Part shown: piece by piece, positions 1 through 6,403 of the stretch
How the letters are laid out: every line of letters starts with the position of its first letter
Position numbering within the stretch: the stretch's first letter is position 1
Assembly (NCBI GenBank): GCA_964505555.1
Contig: CAZDIO010000029.1
Coordinates: 1 to 6,446, forward strand
DNA from: CAZDIO01 sp964505555
GTDB taxonomy: Bacteria; Bdellovibrionota_C; UBA2361; SZUA-149; CAZDIO01
DNA: 6,446 nucleotides
Reading direction: 5' to 3'
Translations under genes and position numbers: made by a program
The notes under the pieces: model-generated
Told to the model about the DNA's origin: nothing
The model's database searches: none
What the model saw: only the letters and a program-made list of their open reading frames with translations

Positions 1-2
1 CC

Positions 3-56
3 CCCCCCCACGACAGGAAGGGGCCGTTCCTTTTGTTAGAGGCTCTCAAAAAATGA
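3..56 (+). CDS. possible 3' end of an upstream gene (partial)
   Basis: Reading frame 3 is open from the window edge and ends in TGA at 54-56, which overlaps the sctT start as ATGA. This coupling is typical of tightly packed operons. The visible tail is 17 residues, PPHDRKGPFLLLEALKK. It is too short to assign, and it does not resemble the SctS/FliQ C-terminus that usually precedes SctT. A rival reading is frame 1, which ends in TAG at 37-39 and would leave a 13-base gap before sctT. Frame 2 is also open and continuous with sctT. The choice of frame 3 rests only on the stop/start overlap. Confidence 0.3.
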   Translation, partial: PPHDRKGPFLLLEALKK

Positions 57-820
57 GTATTTTCGTTTTTCAATTCCTCTTATTTCTTCGTTGTTACGCA
101 CTCTGTTTTGTATTCCCCTCGCTTCGCTCCTACCTTCATCAAAGTGGTATGATTGTTTTGGCAAGCTCTCTTTCGTTAACCATTGGCTCAAAGTGTGTTC
201 TCCCTTCCTACGAGTATCCAAACAATTTATCTTTGTTATTAATCTTAGCTCTCCAGGAATTACTCTTTGGAGCTCTTCTTGGTCTCCCCTTTGCGTTAGC
301 ACTTGAAGCACTCCCAATGTTTGGAAGGATCTGCGATGTGACAAGAGGTTCTCAATACGCAGAGCAGATTGCCCCAGAATCAGGGGCCCGTTCATCACTT
401 TTTGAAAACGGTATGGGGTTACTTCTCCTTGCCGTATTATTTGGGAGTGGAGGATATCAGATCGTAATTCAATCCCTTGTCGATAGTGTGTCTCTCTCTC
501 CTTCTTTTGTCAGTGGATCATTATTTAACGTTTCATCGTTACTGCGATTGATTCGGTTCTCAAGCGAGACAGTAATGGTGGGACTTTTATGGGCAGCACC
601 GCTACTTATTTTAATGTTTGTTTTAGATCTTTATTCAGGAATACTGAGTAGGGCATTAGGGAAAATTAATATTCACTCGGAAATGATGCCGTTAAAGTTA
701 CTCCTTGGAGCTCTTTTTACAGCATGGATCATCTCTGAGCTGCCAAATGGAATACCAAATATATTAAGAAAAGCTGCGTCAGTACAAGATGAGTATCTTC
801 AGACTCAGGCTCATATCTAG
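53..820 (+). CDS. sctT: type III secretion export-gate subunit SctT (SctT/FliR family)
   Basis: This is an integral inner-membrane protein. In this family SctT joins SctR and SctS in the helical export gate through which unfolded substrates enter the secretion channel. The 255 residues match the family's usual size of about 260. Hydrophobic segments lie near residues 4-23, 33-50, 58-90, 121-141, 174-195 and 213-231. The diagnostic stretch is at about 92-134: an R-G-x-x-x-A-E-Q loop (98-105), then P-E-S-G (108-111), S-S-L-F-E-N-G, and an L-F-G-S-G-G motif (129-134). This pattern fits virulence-type SctT better than flagellar FliR. The M-P-L-K motif before the last helix (212-215) is also typical. 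The start at 53 has AGAGG ten bases upstream. The frame is open further upstream, but the hydrophobic N-terminus right after this Met supports the choice. sctU follows after 11 bases, the usual T-U order. The SctT versus FliR call is fairly sure but was made by eye. Confidence 0.88.
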   Translation: MSIFVFQFLLFLRCYALCFVFPSLRSYLHQSGMIVLASSLSLTIGSKCVLPSYEYPNNLSLLLILALQELLFGALLGLPFALALEALPMFGRICDVTRGSQYAEQIAPESGARSSLFENGMGLLLLAVLFGSGGYQIVIQSLVDSVSLSPSFVSGSLFNVSSLLRLIRFSSETVMVGLLWAAPLLILMFVLDLYSGILSRALGKINIHSEMMPLKLLLGALFTAWIISELPNGIPNILRKAASVQDEYLQTQAHI

Positions 821-831
821 GGAACAAAAGA

Positions 832-1665
832 ATGTCGAAAGAAAAACGGTTTGAGCCTACAAGCCGCAAACTTAACAAGGCACGAAACGAGGGGGACGTT
901 GCAAAAAGTAGAGATCTAACTATGGCGATAGGTACAACTATCGGTTTTCTTTCAATGTTTTATCTCTCATTTAGCTTTACTGAGATGCGTTCATTCATCG
1001 AATCTTCTTTTTTAATCGATAGAGACTTTCATAGTGATAACATGCTATTATTATTAACGAAGTCGATCTGGATGGTTATCACGCCACTACTACCGGTTCT
1101 TTTACTGGTGAGCGTAACGGTTGTTCTTACAGAAGCTTTACAAGTTGGGGTCAGATTTAGCATCGAAGGCGTTACCTTTAAGCTCTCCCGACTAAATCCG
1201 GTATCGGGGTTGAGACGGATCTTTGGGTTTGAAGAGGCAGAGCAGGGCTCTTTTTTTCCGATGCGACTTATCTACGATGTAGGAAAAAGCTGTGCCTACA
1301 TTCTGGGAATTACAGTGGTCATTGGTGGTTTTAGCTATTACTTGTTACCGCAGATATTTTTTGGAGATTTCCAAGAGGCTGGTGATGTAATAGAGAGCGG
1401 TTTTCAGATAAGTCTCCGCCTTGCTCTTAGTTCAATGGCGGTGTTTTTTCTTATAGGGTGTTGCGATCTGTTACTGGCGCAAAAACGTAGAGTGCGCCGA
1501 TTACGAATGGATGTTGAGGAATTTAAAAAAGAAATCCGTGAAACGGAAGGAAATCCAGAACTTAAGAGTATGAGAAAGGGGCTTCATCAGGAGCTTCTGA
1601 TACAAAGTGTTATTGAGGGAGTTCGACGTTCTCGAGTTGTTGTGGTGAGTAAAAAAGGCGAGTAG
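832..1665 (+). CDS. sctU: SctU/FlhB-family export switch, N-terminal membrane part only, lacking NPTH and the autocleavage domain
   Basis: SctU/FlhB controls the substrate-specificity switch of type III export. It normally has four membrane helices, a cytoplasmic linker and a C-terminal domain that self-cleaves at N|PTH. Here the N-terminal signature is present (residues 5-29: K-R-F-E-P-T-S-x-K-L, A-R-x-E-G-D-V-A-K-S-R-D-L). Helices fall near 30-50, 78-101, 150-172 and 192-215, and the loop S-R-L-N-P-V-S-G-L-R-R-I-F (119-131) is classic. The linker (about 224-263, with E-F-K-K-E-I-R-E-T-E-G-N-P-E) also matches. The strand before the cleavage site, R-S-R-V-V-V-V (266-272), aligns with the usual K-A-D-V-x-V-T. 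The expected NPTH is replaced by S-K-K-G-E and a stop. Length is 277 residues, against about 350 for the family. Neither other frame encodes NPTH downstream, so a simple frameshift does not explain this. AGGGAA at 819-824 is a good Shine-Dalgarno overlapping the sctT stop. The missing domain appears as a separate gene at 5008-5271. Confidence 0.88.
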   Translation: MSKEKRFEPTSRKLNKARNEGDVAKSRDLTMAIGTTIGFLSMFYLSFSFTEMRSFIESSFLIDRDFHSDNMLLLLTKSIWMVITPLLPVLLLVSVTVVLTEALQVGVRFSIEGVTFKLSRLNPVSGLRRIFGFEEAEQGSFFPMRLIYDVGKSCAYILGITVVIGGFSYYLLPQIFFGDFQEAGDVIESGFQISLRLALSSMAVFFLIGCCDLLLAQKRRVRRLRMDVEEFKKEIRETEGNPELKSMRKGLHQELLIQSVIEGVRRSRVVVVSKKGE

Positions 1666-1668
1666 TAC

Positions 1669-4600
1669 ATGCCAGAAAAGCGCATCGGTCTTGTTCAACA
1701 AGGCCTTGCTCTACCAATTATCCATTCTCTATTCAATTCTCTTCACCTGCGCGAAATCTCGCACACCGTGACCAAGGAGATCGGGCTCTCATTCTCTGTG
1801 AATCGTTCTCTTCTGCTATTTCTCCCTGCAAACGAGAAAGACAATACCACCCAGACAACACGGCCTCCTGTGGAATGGAGCGATCAGGAGATTGATTCCG
1901 AGTTTGATCCTCTCTCCATTCTGGTTGCTACAAAAATTCAAGACTACTGCCACCACACCGGACATCCTTTGGTTGTGCACGATATTGCCGAACACCGCTT
2001 GTTTAATGAACTTCAAAAAGAAGCTCAGCTTTTAAAAATAGTTTCGGTATTGGCGATGCCCATTTATGTGGGTGAAGAACCGTTAGCAACAATTATTTTG
2101 TATCAATGCGATGGTGTTCGACAGTGGCTTGACGATGAGGTGCGACTCCTTGAGGACTTAGCATACTGCATCGGTCTCTCACTCTCTCATGCAATTCAAT
2201 ATGAGACCCTCTCCCAATCTGAATCACTCTATGGACGAATCTCAAAGCAAACATTTAGTGGAATTGTAAGTTTCGATCGTAAGGGTCGAGTACGTTTTTC
2301 AAACGTTCGTTTCTCCGATCTCTCTGGCCTTAATATTTCAAACATTTCCAATGAAACCTTTGAATCGCTTGTTGAGGTTTTGGTGGTTTCAGAAGACCAG
2401 AGCACCGTTTTAAAGCATTATCGAGAGGCGTTGCGAAGTTCAACGGTAAGTCCCTCTTTTGAGTATCGCGTCAGAAATGCACAAAGTAAAAAAATACGGG
2501 TCGTGCTTGGACAATTCTCTCCGGTCTATAAACAGGGAGGAGCGCTTGATGGCTTTGATCATTTTTGCGTTGATATTACCGCACATCACCAAGCCGAAGA
2601 GAGACTTCGTCGTTCTGAGGCGCGTTATCGTCGTCTTGTTGAACACTCAGATGCCATCATTTTTCATACAAATTCGGAACAGGCAGTAACTTTCATCAGC
2701 CGTCGAGCGCTTGATTTTTTTGGAATGTCTCCTGAGGACTTTATCGGCGGTGAGGCCATTTATTGGTTTGATCTTATCCACCCCGACGATCGCCAACGGG
2801 TGCGCGCAGTTGTTCGAGAGATGCAAAAATCCGCAACAAGCTTCGATGAGGAATTTCGCGTAATGAATCGTGTCACAGGGAGGGTGCGTTGGTTACTTAC
2901 CCGTCTGGTACCTGTTCGAAACACCTCCGGTGATATTGAGGGCTGGGACGGATTTGGTATTGATATTACCGCAAGACGCGAGGCTCAGGAAGCACTTGTT
3001 ATTCAAAACAAAAAAGTTAAAGCTCTTTATACCGTGTCTGCGGCAATTCGGGGGTTTCTCGATCCTGTCAACATTGCAAATCGAGGGCTTCAAGCGCTTT
3101 GTGAGGCCACAAATGCTGATGCAGGGGTGTGTTACTTCTACTCAAACTCTACTCCTTCTAAGCTTTCTCTGATTTCACACCATGGACTTAAAGAAGACTT
3201 TCCACAAATTGCAAGCTCCTCAAGCCTTCCGAATCTAGCAAATTATGTGGCAACTCAGGGGCAATCTATTGTTGTTTCTGATATGCGCTCTGATCCCAGA
3301 GCTGGAAAAGTTCTTGCTGAAGAACATGGGCTTCGTTCGGGCGTGCTTGTGCCTCTTTCAGTAGAGAACGAAACGGTCGGAGCTTTAGGTCTTTTTAGTA
3401 AGCAACTTGCAAGCTTTGATGGTGGAGATGTGATGCTCGTAAGTGCTGCTGCAAACCAAATTGGGCTTGCCGCAAGACAAGCCAATCTTTTTTCTGCGTA
3501 TCGTAGGCAGACGAATAATCTTTCTGCACTCTATCGAATGAGCCATGAGCTCTCACGAAATCTTTCTCTCGATGATATGTTTCTTCAAGCGTTTACGATT
3601 ATTCGAGATGAACTTGGTTTAAAGCGTCTCTGGTTAGGTCTTCTGAACGAAACGGGAACGAGGATTATCGGACAAGCTGCTTACGGACCAGGATGGAAAA
3701 GAAAGCTTGTTGAAATAAATGTTGAAATCAGTGGTCGAGACCATCCGCTGGCACGGGTCGTTCTTTCAAAGAAACTTATTGTTATTGATAATCCCTCAGA
3801 AGTTCTTCGTGAGTTTGGAGTACGGCGTATTTTTTCTCAACTTGGAATACATGCCGTAGCGCTTGTGCCTCTTGTTTCTAGTGAGCAGGTATTAGGGGTT
3901 CTAGCGGTGCAACCTGGGTCTGATGATCCCGCACTGGATGATGAACAGATGACCCTTCTTTCCAGTCTTGCCAGTGAAATTGCCACTATTTTATTAACAA
4001 AACGCTTTGAGGAGCGAATTCAAGAGAGCGAAAAAATGAGGACGGCGGGACTTCTCGCTGCTGGAGTTGCTCATAACTTTAATAACCTTCTCCAAGCCAT
4101 TCTTGGACAAGCCTCGCTTCTGGAGATGCAAGGAAGTTCACCTGAAAAGGCATTGAGAGCATCACATCTGATCACCGAGGCTGCCTCCAAAGGAGCGGAA
4201 CTGGTAAAAAAACTTCTTGGCTTTGCCCATCTTGAAGAACCGGCCAAAGAGCGTTGTGATATTAATGACATCATTGAACGAAATATAGAGGCATTGAAGC
4301 GTTCACTTGGAAAACAGCATGTGCTTGAGATAAAGCTTGCTGAACAATTGCCTCGTGCCTTTGTTGATCCGAAACAGATGATGCAGATTCTCCATGCCGT
4401 TGTGACCAATGCCAAAGACGCAATGGAGGAATCAGGTCAGGTGGAGATCTTTACAAAAGGGCTTATCGTGGATCAAGATAGCCCTCATTACGAGGTTCCT
4501 TACGGTAAATACATTCTTATTGGGATTCGCGATAACGGCTCTGGTATGGATGAAGAAACAAAGCGCCGTTGTTTTGAGCCTTTTTTCACAACAAAAAACG

Positions 4601-4992
4601 TCGATCCCAGCTCAGGCTTAGGAATGTCTGGTTCGGGACTTGGGCTTGCTGCCGCGTATGCGCTTGCAAGAACAAATGGTGGTCGGCTGGTGGTTGATAG
4701 TAGGGTTGGGCACGGGTCATTGTTTACGGTGTATATTCCAGTTGCTGAAGAGATGAGAAAAACATGGTCATGGAACGAAGTAAAAGAAGAGGGGGAGAAA
4801 TCACAGGTGGCCATTTCATCAACAGCACCACTTTCTTCAAATATTGAATCTCAACCATTTCCAGAAGGAATTAAAACCTCAGACGATGGCGGTAGCGGCA
4901 TCAAGAGTTTAAAAAGACCTTTCTTAGATAGACATCTTCGTATTGTAGGAGAAGAGGAGAAGATCATCGTTGAGAAAGAGAGAAGAAAATAG
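1669..4992 (+). CDS. soluble multi-sensor histidine kinase, GAF-PAS-PAS-GAF-GAF-HisKA-HATPase_c
   Basis: This predicted cytoplasmic sensor kinase (1107 residues) has no signal peptide or membrane helix. Apparent domains are GAF (about 20-178), PAS with a PAC-like end D-I-T (185-304), PAS (316-434, ending G-W-D-G-F-G-I-D-I-T), GAF (454-603), GAF (617-775), HisKA (790-852) and HATPase_c (893-1022). The phosphoacceptor is His802 in G-V-A-H-N-F-N-N-L-L. The ATP-binding boxes are intact: N box around Asn914 (V-T-N-A-K-D-A), G1 box D955-N-G-S-G-M, F box F969-E-P-F-F-T-T-K and G2 box G988-S-G-L-G-L. It should autophosphorylate and pass phosphate to a response regulator, but no receiver domain is visible in it or in the window. 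A charged, Ser-rich tail (1025-1107) follows. The gene starts three bases after the sctU stop, with AAGGCGAG in the sctU end as a weak ribosome site, so co-translation is likely. What it senses is unknown. Confidence 0.93.
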   Translation: MPEKRIGLVQQGLALPIIHSLFNSLHLREISHTVTKEIGLSFSVNRSLLLFLPANEKDNTTQTTRPPVEWSDQEIDSEFDPLSILVATKIQDYCHHTGHPLVVHDIAEHRLFNELQKEAQLLKIVSVLAMPIYVGEEPLATIILYQCDGVRQWLDDEVRLLEDLAYCIGLSLSHAIQYETLSQSESLYGRISKQTFSGIVSFDRKGRVRFSNVRFSDLSGLNISNISNETFESLVEVLVVSEDQSTVLKHYREALRSSTVSPSFEYRVRNAQSKKIRVVLGQFSPVYKQGGALDGFDHFCVDITAHHQAEERLRRSEARYRRLVEHSDAIIFHTNSEQAVTFISRRALDFFGMSPEDFIGGEAIYWFDLIHPDDRQRVRAVVREMQKSATSFDEEFRVMNRVTGRVRWLLTRLVPVRNTSGDIEGWDGFGIDITARREAQEALVIQNKKVKALYTVSAAIRGFLDPVNIANRGLQALCEATNADAGVCYFYSNSTPSKLSLISHHGLKEDFPQIASSSSLPNLANYVATQGQSIVVSDMRSDPRAGKVLAEEHGLRSGVLVPLSVENETVGALGLFSKQLASFDGGDVMLVSAAANQIGLAARQANLFSAYRRQTNNLSALYRMSHELSRNLSLDDMFLQAFTIIRDELGLKRLWLGLLNETGTRIIGQAAYGPGWKRKLVEINVEISGRDHPLARVVLSKKLIVIDNPSEVLREFGVRRIFSQLGIHAVALVPLVSSEQVLGVLAVQPGSDDPALDDEQMTLLSSLASEIATILLTKRFEERIQESEKMRTAGLLAAGVAHNFNNLLQAILGQASLLEMQGSSPEKALRASHLITEAASKGAELVKKLLGFAHLEEPAKERCDINDIIERNIEALKRSLGKQHVLEIKLAEQLPRAFVDPKQMMQILHAVVTNAKDAMEESGQVEIFTKGLIVDQDSPHYEVPYGKYILIGIRDNGSGMDEETKRRCFEPFFTTKNVDPSSGLGMSGSGLGLAAAYALARTNGGRLVVDSRVGHGSLFTVYIPVAEEMRKTWSWNEVKEEGEKSQVAISSTAPLSSNIESQPFPEGIKTSDDGGSGIKSLKRPFLDRHLRIVGEEEKIIVEKERRK

Positions 4993-4999
4993 CTATAAT
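4970..4999 (+). promoter_or_regulatory. candidate sigma70-type promoter for the SctU C-terminal piece
   Basis: TTGAGA (4970-4975) and a consensus TATAAT (4994-4999) are separated by 18 bases, inside the last codons and just past the stop of the kinase gene. Transcription would begin about seven bases after the -10 box, near 5006-5008, which is the ATG of the next gene. No Shine-Dalgarno sequence lies before that ATG, so a leaderless or nearly leaderless transcript is possible. The region is AT-rich, so chance matches are not unlikely. Confidence 0.45.
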
Positions 5000-5007
5000 G
5001 CACTTAG

Positions 5008-5271
5008 ATGAAATCATTTTCTAAGAAACCTAGAAGAGCGATCGCACTTCAGTACCGATCTGGTTCGAAGCAGGCCCCCGTAATCTCTGTTACTGGAGAG
5101 AAGAAAGTTGCGGACCTGATGAACTCAGTTGCTCGCCGATATGGTATTCCCATTGAGCAGGACTCAGACCTTGCCCATCACCTTGGACAAGTTCCCTGTG
5201 CTGAAGAAATCCCCCCGGAGCTATATGTTCCGGTTGCAAAGCTCTTAAATACCGTTGCTAAAAAGAAGTAG
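5008..5271 (+). CDS. stand-alone SctU/FlhB C-terminal cytoplasmic domain protein (FhlB/FlhX/YlqH-like)
   Basis: The 87 residues match the domain that normally follows the autocleavage site of SctU/FlhB. A-I-A-L-Q-Y (11-16) aligns with the A-V-A-L-K-Y strand just after NPTH, Q-A-P-V-I-S-V-T-G (22-30) with the A-P-x-V-x-A-K-G strand, then Y-G-I-P-I-E-Q-D (about 45-52) and D-L-A-H-H-L. The C-terminus has E-E-I-P-P-E-L-Y-V-P-V-A-K-L-L (66-80), the family's I-P-x-x-L-Y-x-A-V-A signature. Where NPTH would be there is K-K-P-R (6-9), so it cannot carry the self-cleaving Asn-Pro. Stand-alone proteins of this type (FhlB, FlhX, YlqH) are known, usually beside a full-length FlhB. Here the nearby sctU lacks exactly this part, so the two probably assemble in trans. 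An in-frame TAG sits directly before the ATG (5005-5007), which forces the start. There is no clear ribosome site. The gene lies 15 bases after the kinase stop. Confidence 0.85.
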   Translation: MKSFSKKPRRAIALQYRSGSKQAPVISVTGEKKVADLMNSVARRYGIPIEQDSDLAHHLGQVPCAEEIPPELYVPVAKLLNTVAKKK

Positions 5272-5359
5272 CGGGACTATTCTCAGCCTGGTTCGTTAGC
5301 ATCTCTAAAACATATCAATACATAAAAAACTGTAATACGAGAGATATTTATCCCTAAGC

Positions 5360-6403
5360 ATGCTTAAAATCGAGTCAATCACTGGTGATATTCCTTCAGA
5401 AATTACCCAAGTTCAGGATGGGGTAGTAACCTTTGGCAGGGAGACAGATAACACGATCGTCATTGATAGCCTCGCGGTGTCACGTCGCCACGCGAGTATC
5501 TCTAAAGTGGGCTCACAGTGGGTGTTTCGAGATTTTGGAAGCACAAATGGTTCTTGGGTAAACGGTATCCAGATAATTGCAGGTCAGGTTCGTCTGATTC
5601 GAACAGGAGACACCATTAAGCTTGGTGATTTTTTGATGTCGATCACTGAAACGGTTGATGGAGGAGAGGTTGGTATCACCGGTCCATCTCTACTGCTGTT
5701 TTTTGGAGATCGCTTTGATGCCGAAGTGCCTTTTGATGATCGAAACCCAAGATTTGTAATCGGGGGCCCTGAGGGTGATATGTTTATTGAAGGTGAATCT
5801 CGAGATCAACCACAAATTATCGTAGTATTTTCCAATGGTCGTTTAGAGCTTACTACGGGCAAAATAAGTCGATCGGTAATTGTTAATGGTTTAGCTTCTG
5901 TAGGAACCACGGCCTTAGTTGATCGCGATGAGGTTCTTGTGGGTCCATACCGAATAATTGTCAACGATTTTGCTTCTCGAGTAAAACCAACCAGCATAAA
6001 AGCTCGAGTATCTGAAATACCTCCTGGTCCAATAACGGCGACTCCTCAAGCCTACGATCACATGAACCTTCCTCAGTATATGAGAGAGGAAGATCGTGGG
6101 GATGGTTGGGAATCTGAAGCGGCAAAGAGACAGCAGCGAAGTGGACGTAAATTCATCTTCGATCGAAGCTTAGATGACAAAACTGTCACCGGCACACTTG
6201 CGCTTGATGTTGAAGATATGGAGGGGCAACGGCGGTTCGAGGTAAGTTCGTCTCATCGTTTTTTAGGAGCCATGCAACAAGAAGAAGACGATGCGCCATT
6301 TGCTAAAACAAATGAGTTGGTTCTTGTTATCATCGGTATTGTAGTTTTTGTCTCCATTATAATGTTCCTACTTTTTCTCGTCCTGAACCTGTTTACGAAG
6401 TAA
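5360..6403 (+). CDS. C-terminally anchored FHA-domain protein with a second, degenerate FHA-like domain
   Basis: The first FHA domain (residues 1-97) has all the phosphothreonine-binding landmarks: G26-R27, S41-R42-x-H44, N63-G64 and V67-N68-G69. A second region (about 112-204) repeats the fold pattern: R-F-V-I-G-G (131-136) stands where F-x-I-G-R belongs, then V-I-V-N-G (173-177) and L-V-D-R-D-E-V-L-V-G (186-195). It lacks the binding Arg and the S-x-x-H. A polar linker (about 205-318) precedes one hydrophobic helix (320-345) that ends two residues before the C-terminus, so both FHA domains should face the cytoplasm. The type III ring protein SctD also has cytoplasmic FHA-like domain(s) followed by one membrane helix, but it continues into a large periplasmic part that is absent here. 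An 88-base gap separates it from the gene before, with only a distant GAGAG (5339-5343) as a ribosome site. It is either a phospho-signalling adaptor or a reduced SctD-like protein; the first is favoured because the binding residues are intact. Confidence 0.87.
   Translation: MLKIESITGDIPSEITQVQDGVVTFGRETDNTIVIDSLAVSRRHASISKVGSQWVFRDFGSTNGSWVNGIQIIAGQVRLIRTGDTIKLGDFLMSITETVDGGEVGITGPSLLLFFGDRFDAEVPFDDRNPRFVIGGPEGDMFIEGESRDQPQIIVVFSNGRLELTTGKISRSVIVNGLASVGTTALVDRDEVLVGPYRIIVNDFASRVKPTSIKARVSEIPPGPITATPQAYDHMNLPQYMREEDRGDGWESEAAKRQQRSGRKFIFDRSLDDKTVTGTLALDVEDMEGQRRFEVSSSHRFLGAMQQEEDDAPFAKTNELVLVIIGIVVFVSIIMFLLFLVLNLFTK

Noticed and set aside
36..398. Minus-strand open frame opposite sctT, and other antisense or offset frames within the kinase
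   Set aside because: They lie entirely inside well-supported genes, have no recognisable domains and look like frame shadows.
53..1665. Flagellar fliR-flhB pair instead of type III sctT-sctU
   Set aside because: The R-G-x-x-x-A-E-Q / P-x-S-G / F-G-S-G-G pattern in the first gene fits SctT better than FliR, and no flagellar gene is in the window. The flagellar option cannot be fully excluded without the neighbouring genes.
1630..1760. Frameshift in sctU hiding the NPTH domain
   Set aside because: Both alternative frames after the stop were read: neither gives N-P-T-H nor the following A-V-A-L-K-Y strand, and the next gene has a clean start and GAF domain. The missing domain is found intact elsewhere in the window.
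5256..5301. Inverted repeat TGCTAA ... TTAGCA as a terminator after the C-domain gene
   Set aside because: The stem is only six AT-rich base pairs with a loop of about 34 bases, starts inside the coding region and has no T-run after it.
5310..5338. Promoter for the FHA gene using TAATAC at 5333-5338
   Set aside because: There is no recognisable -35 box at the right spacing, and the stretch is simply AT-rich.
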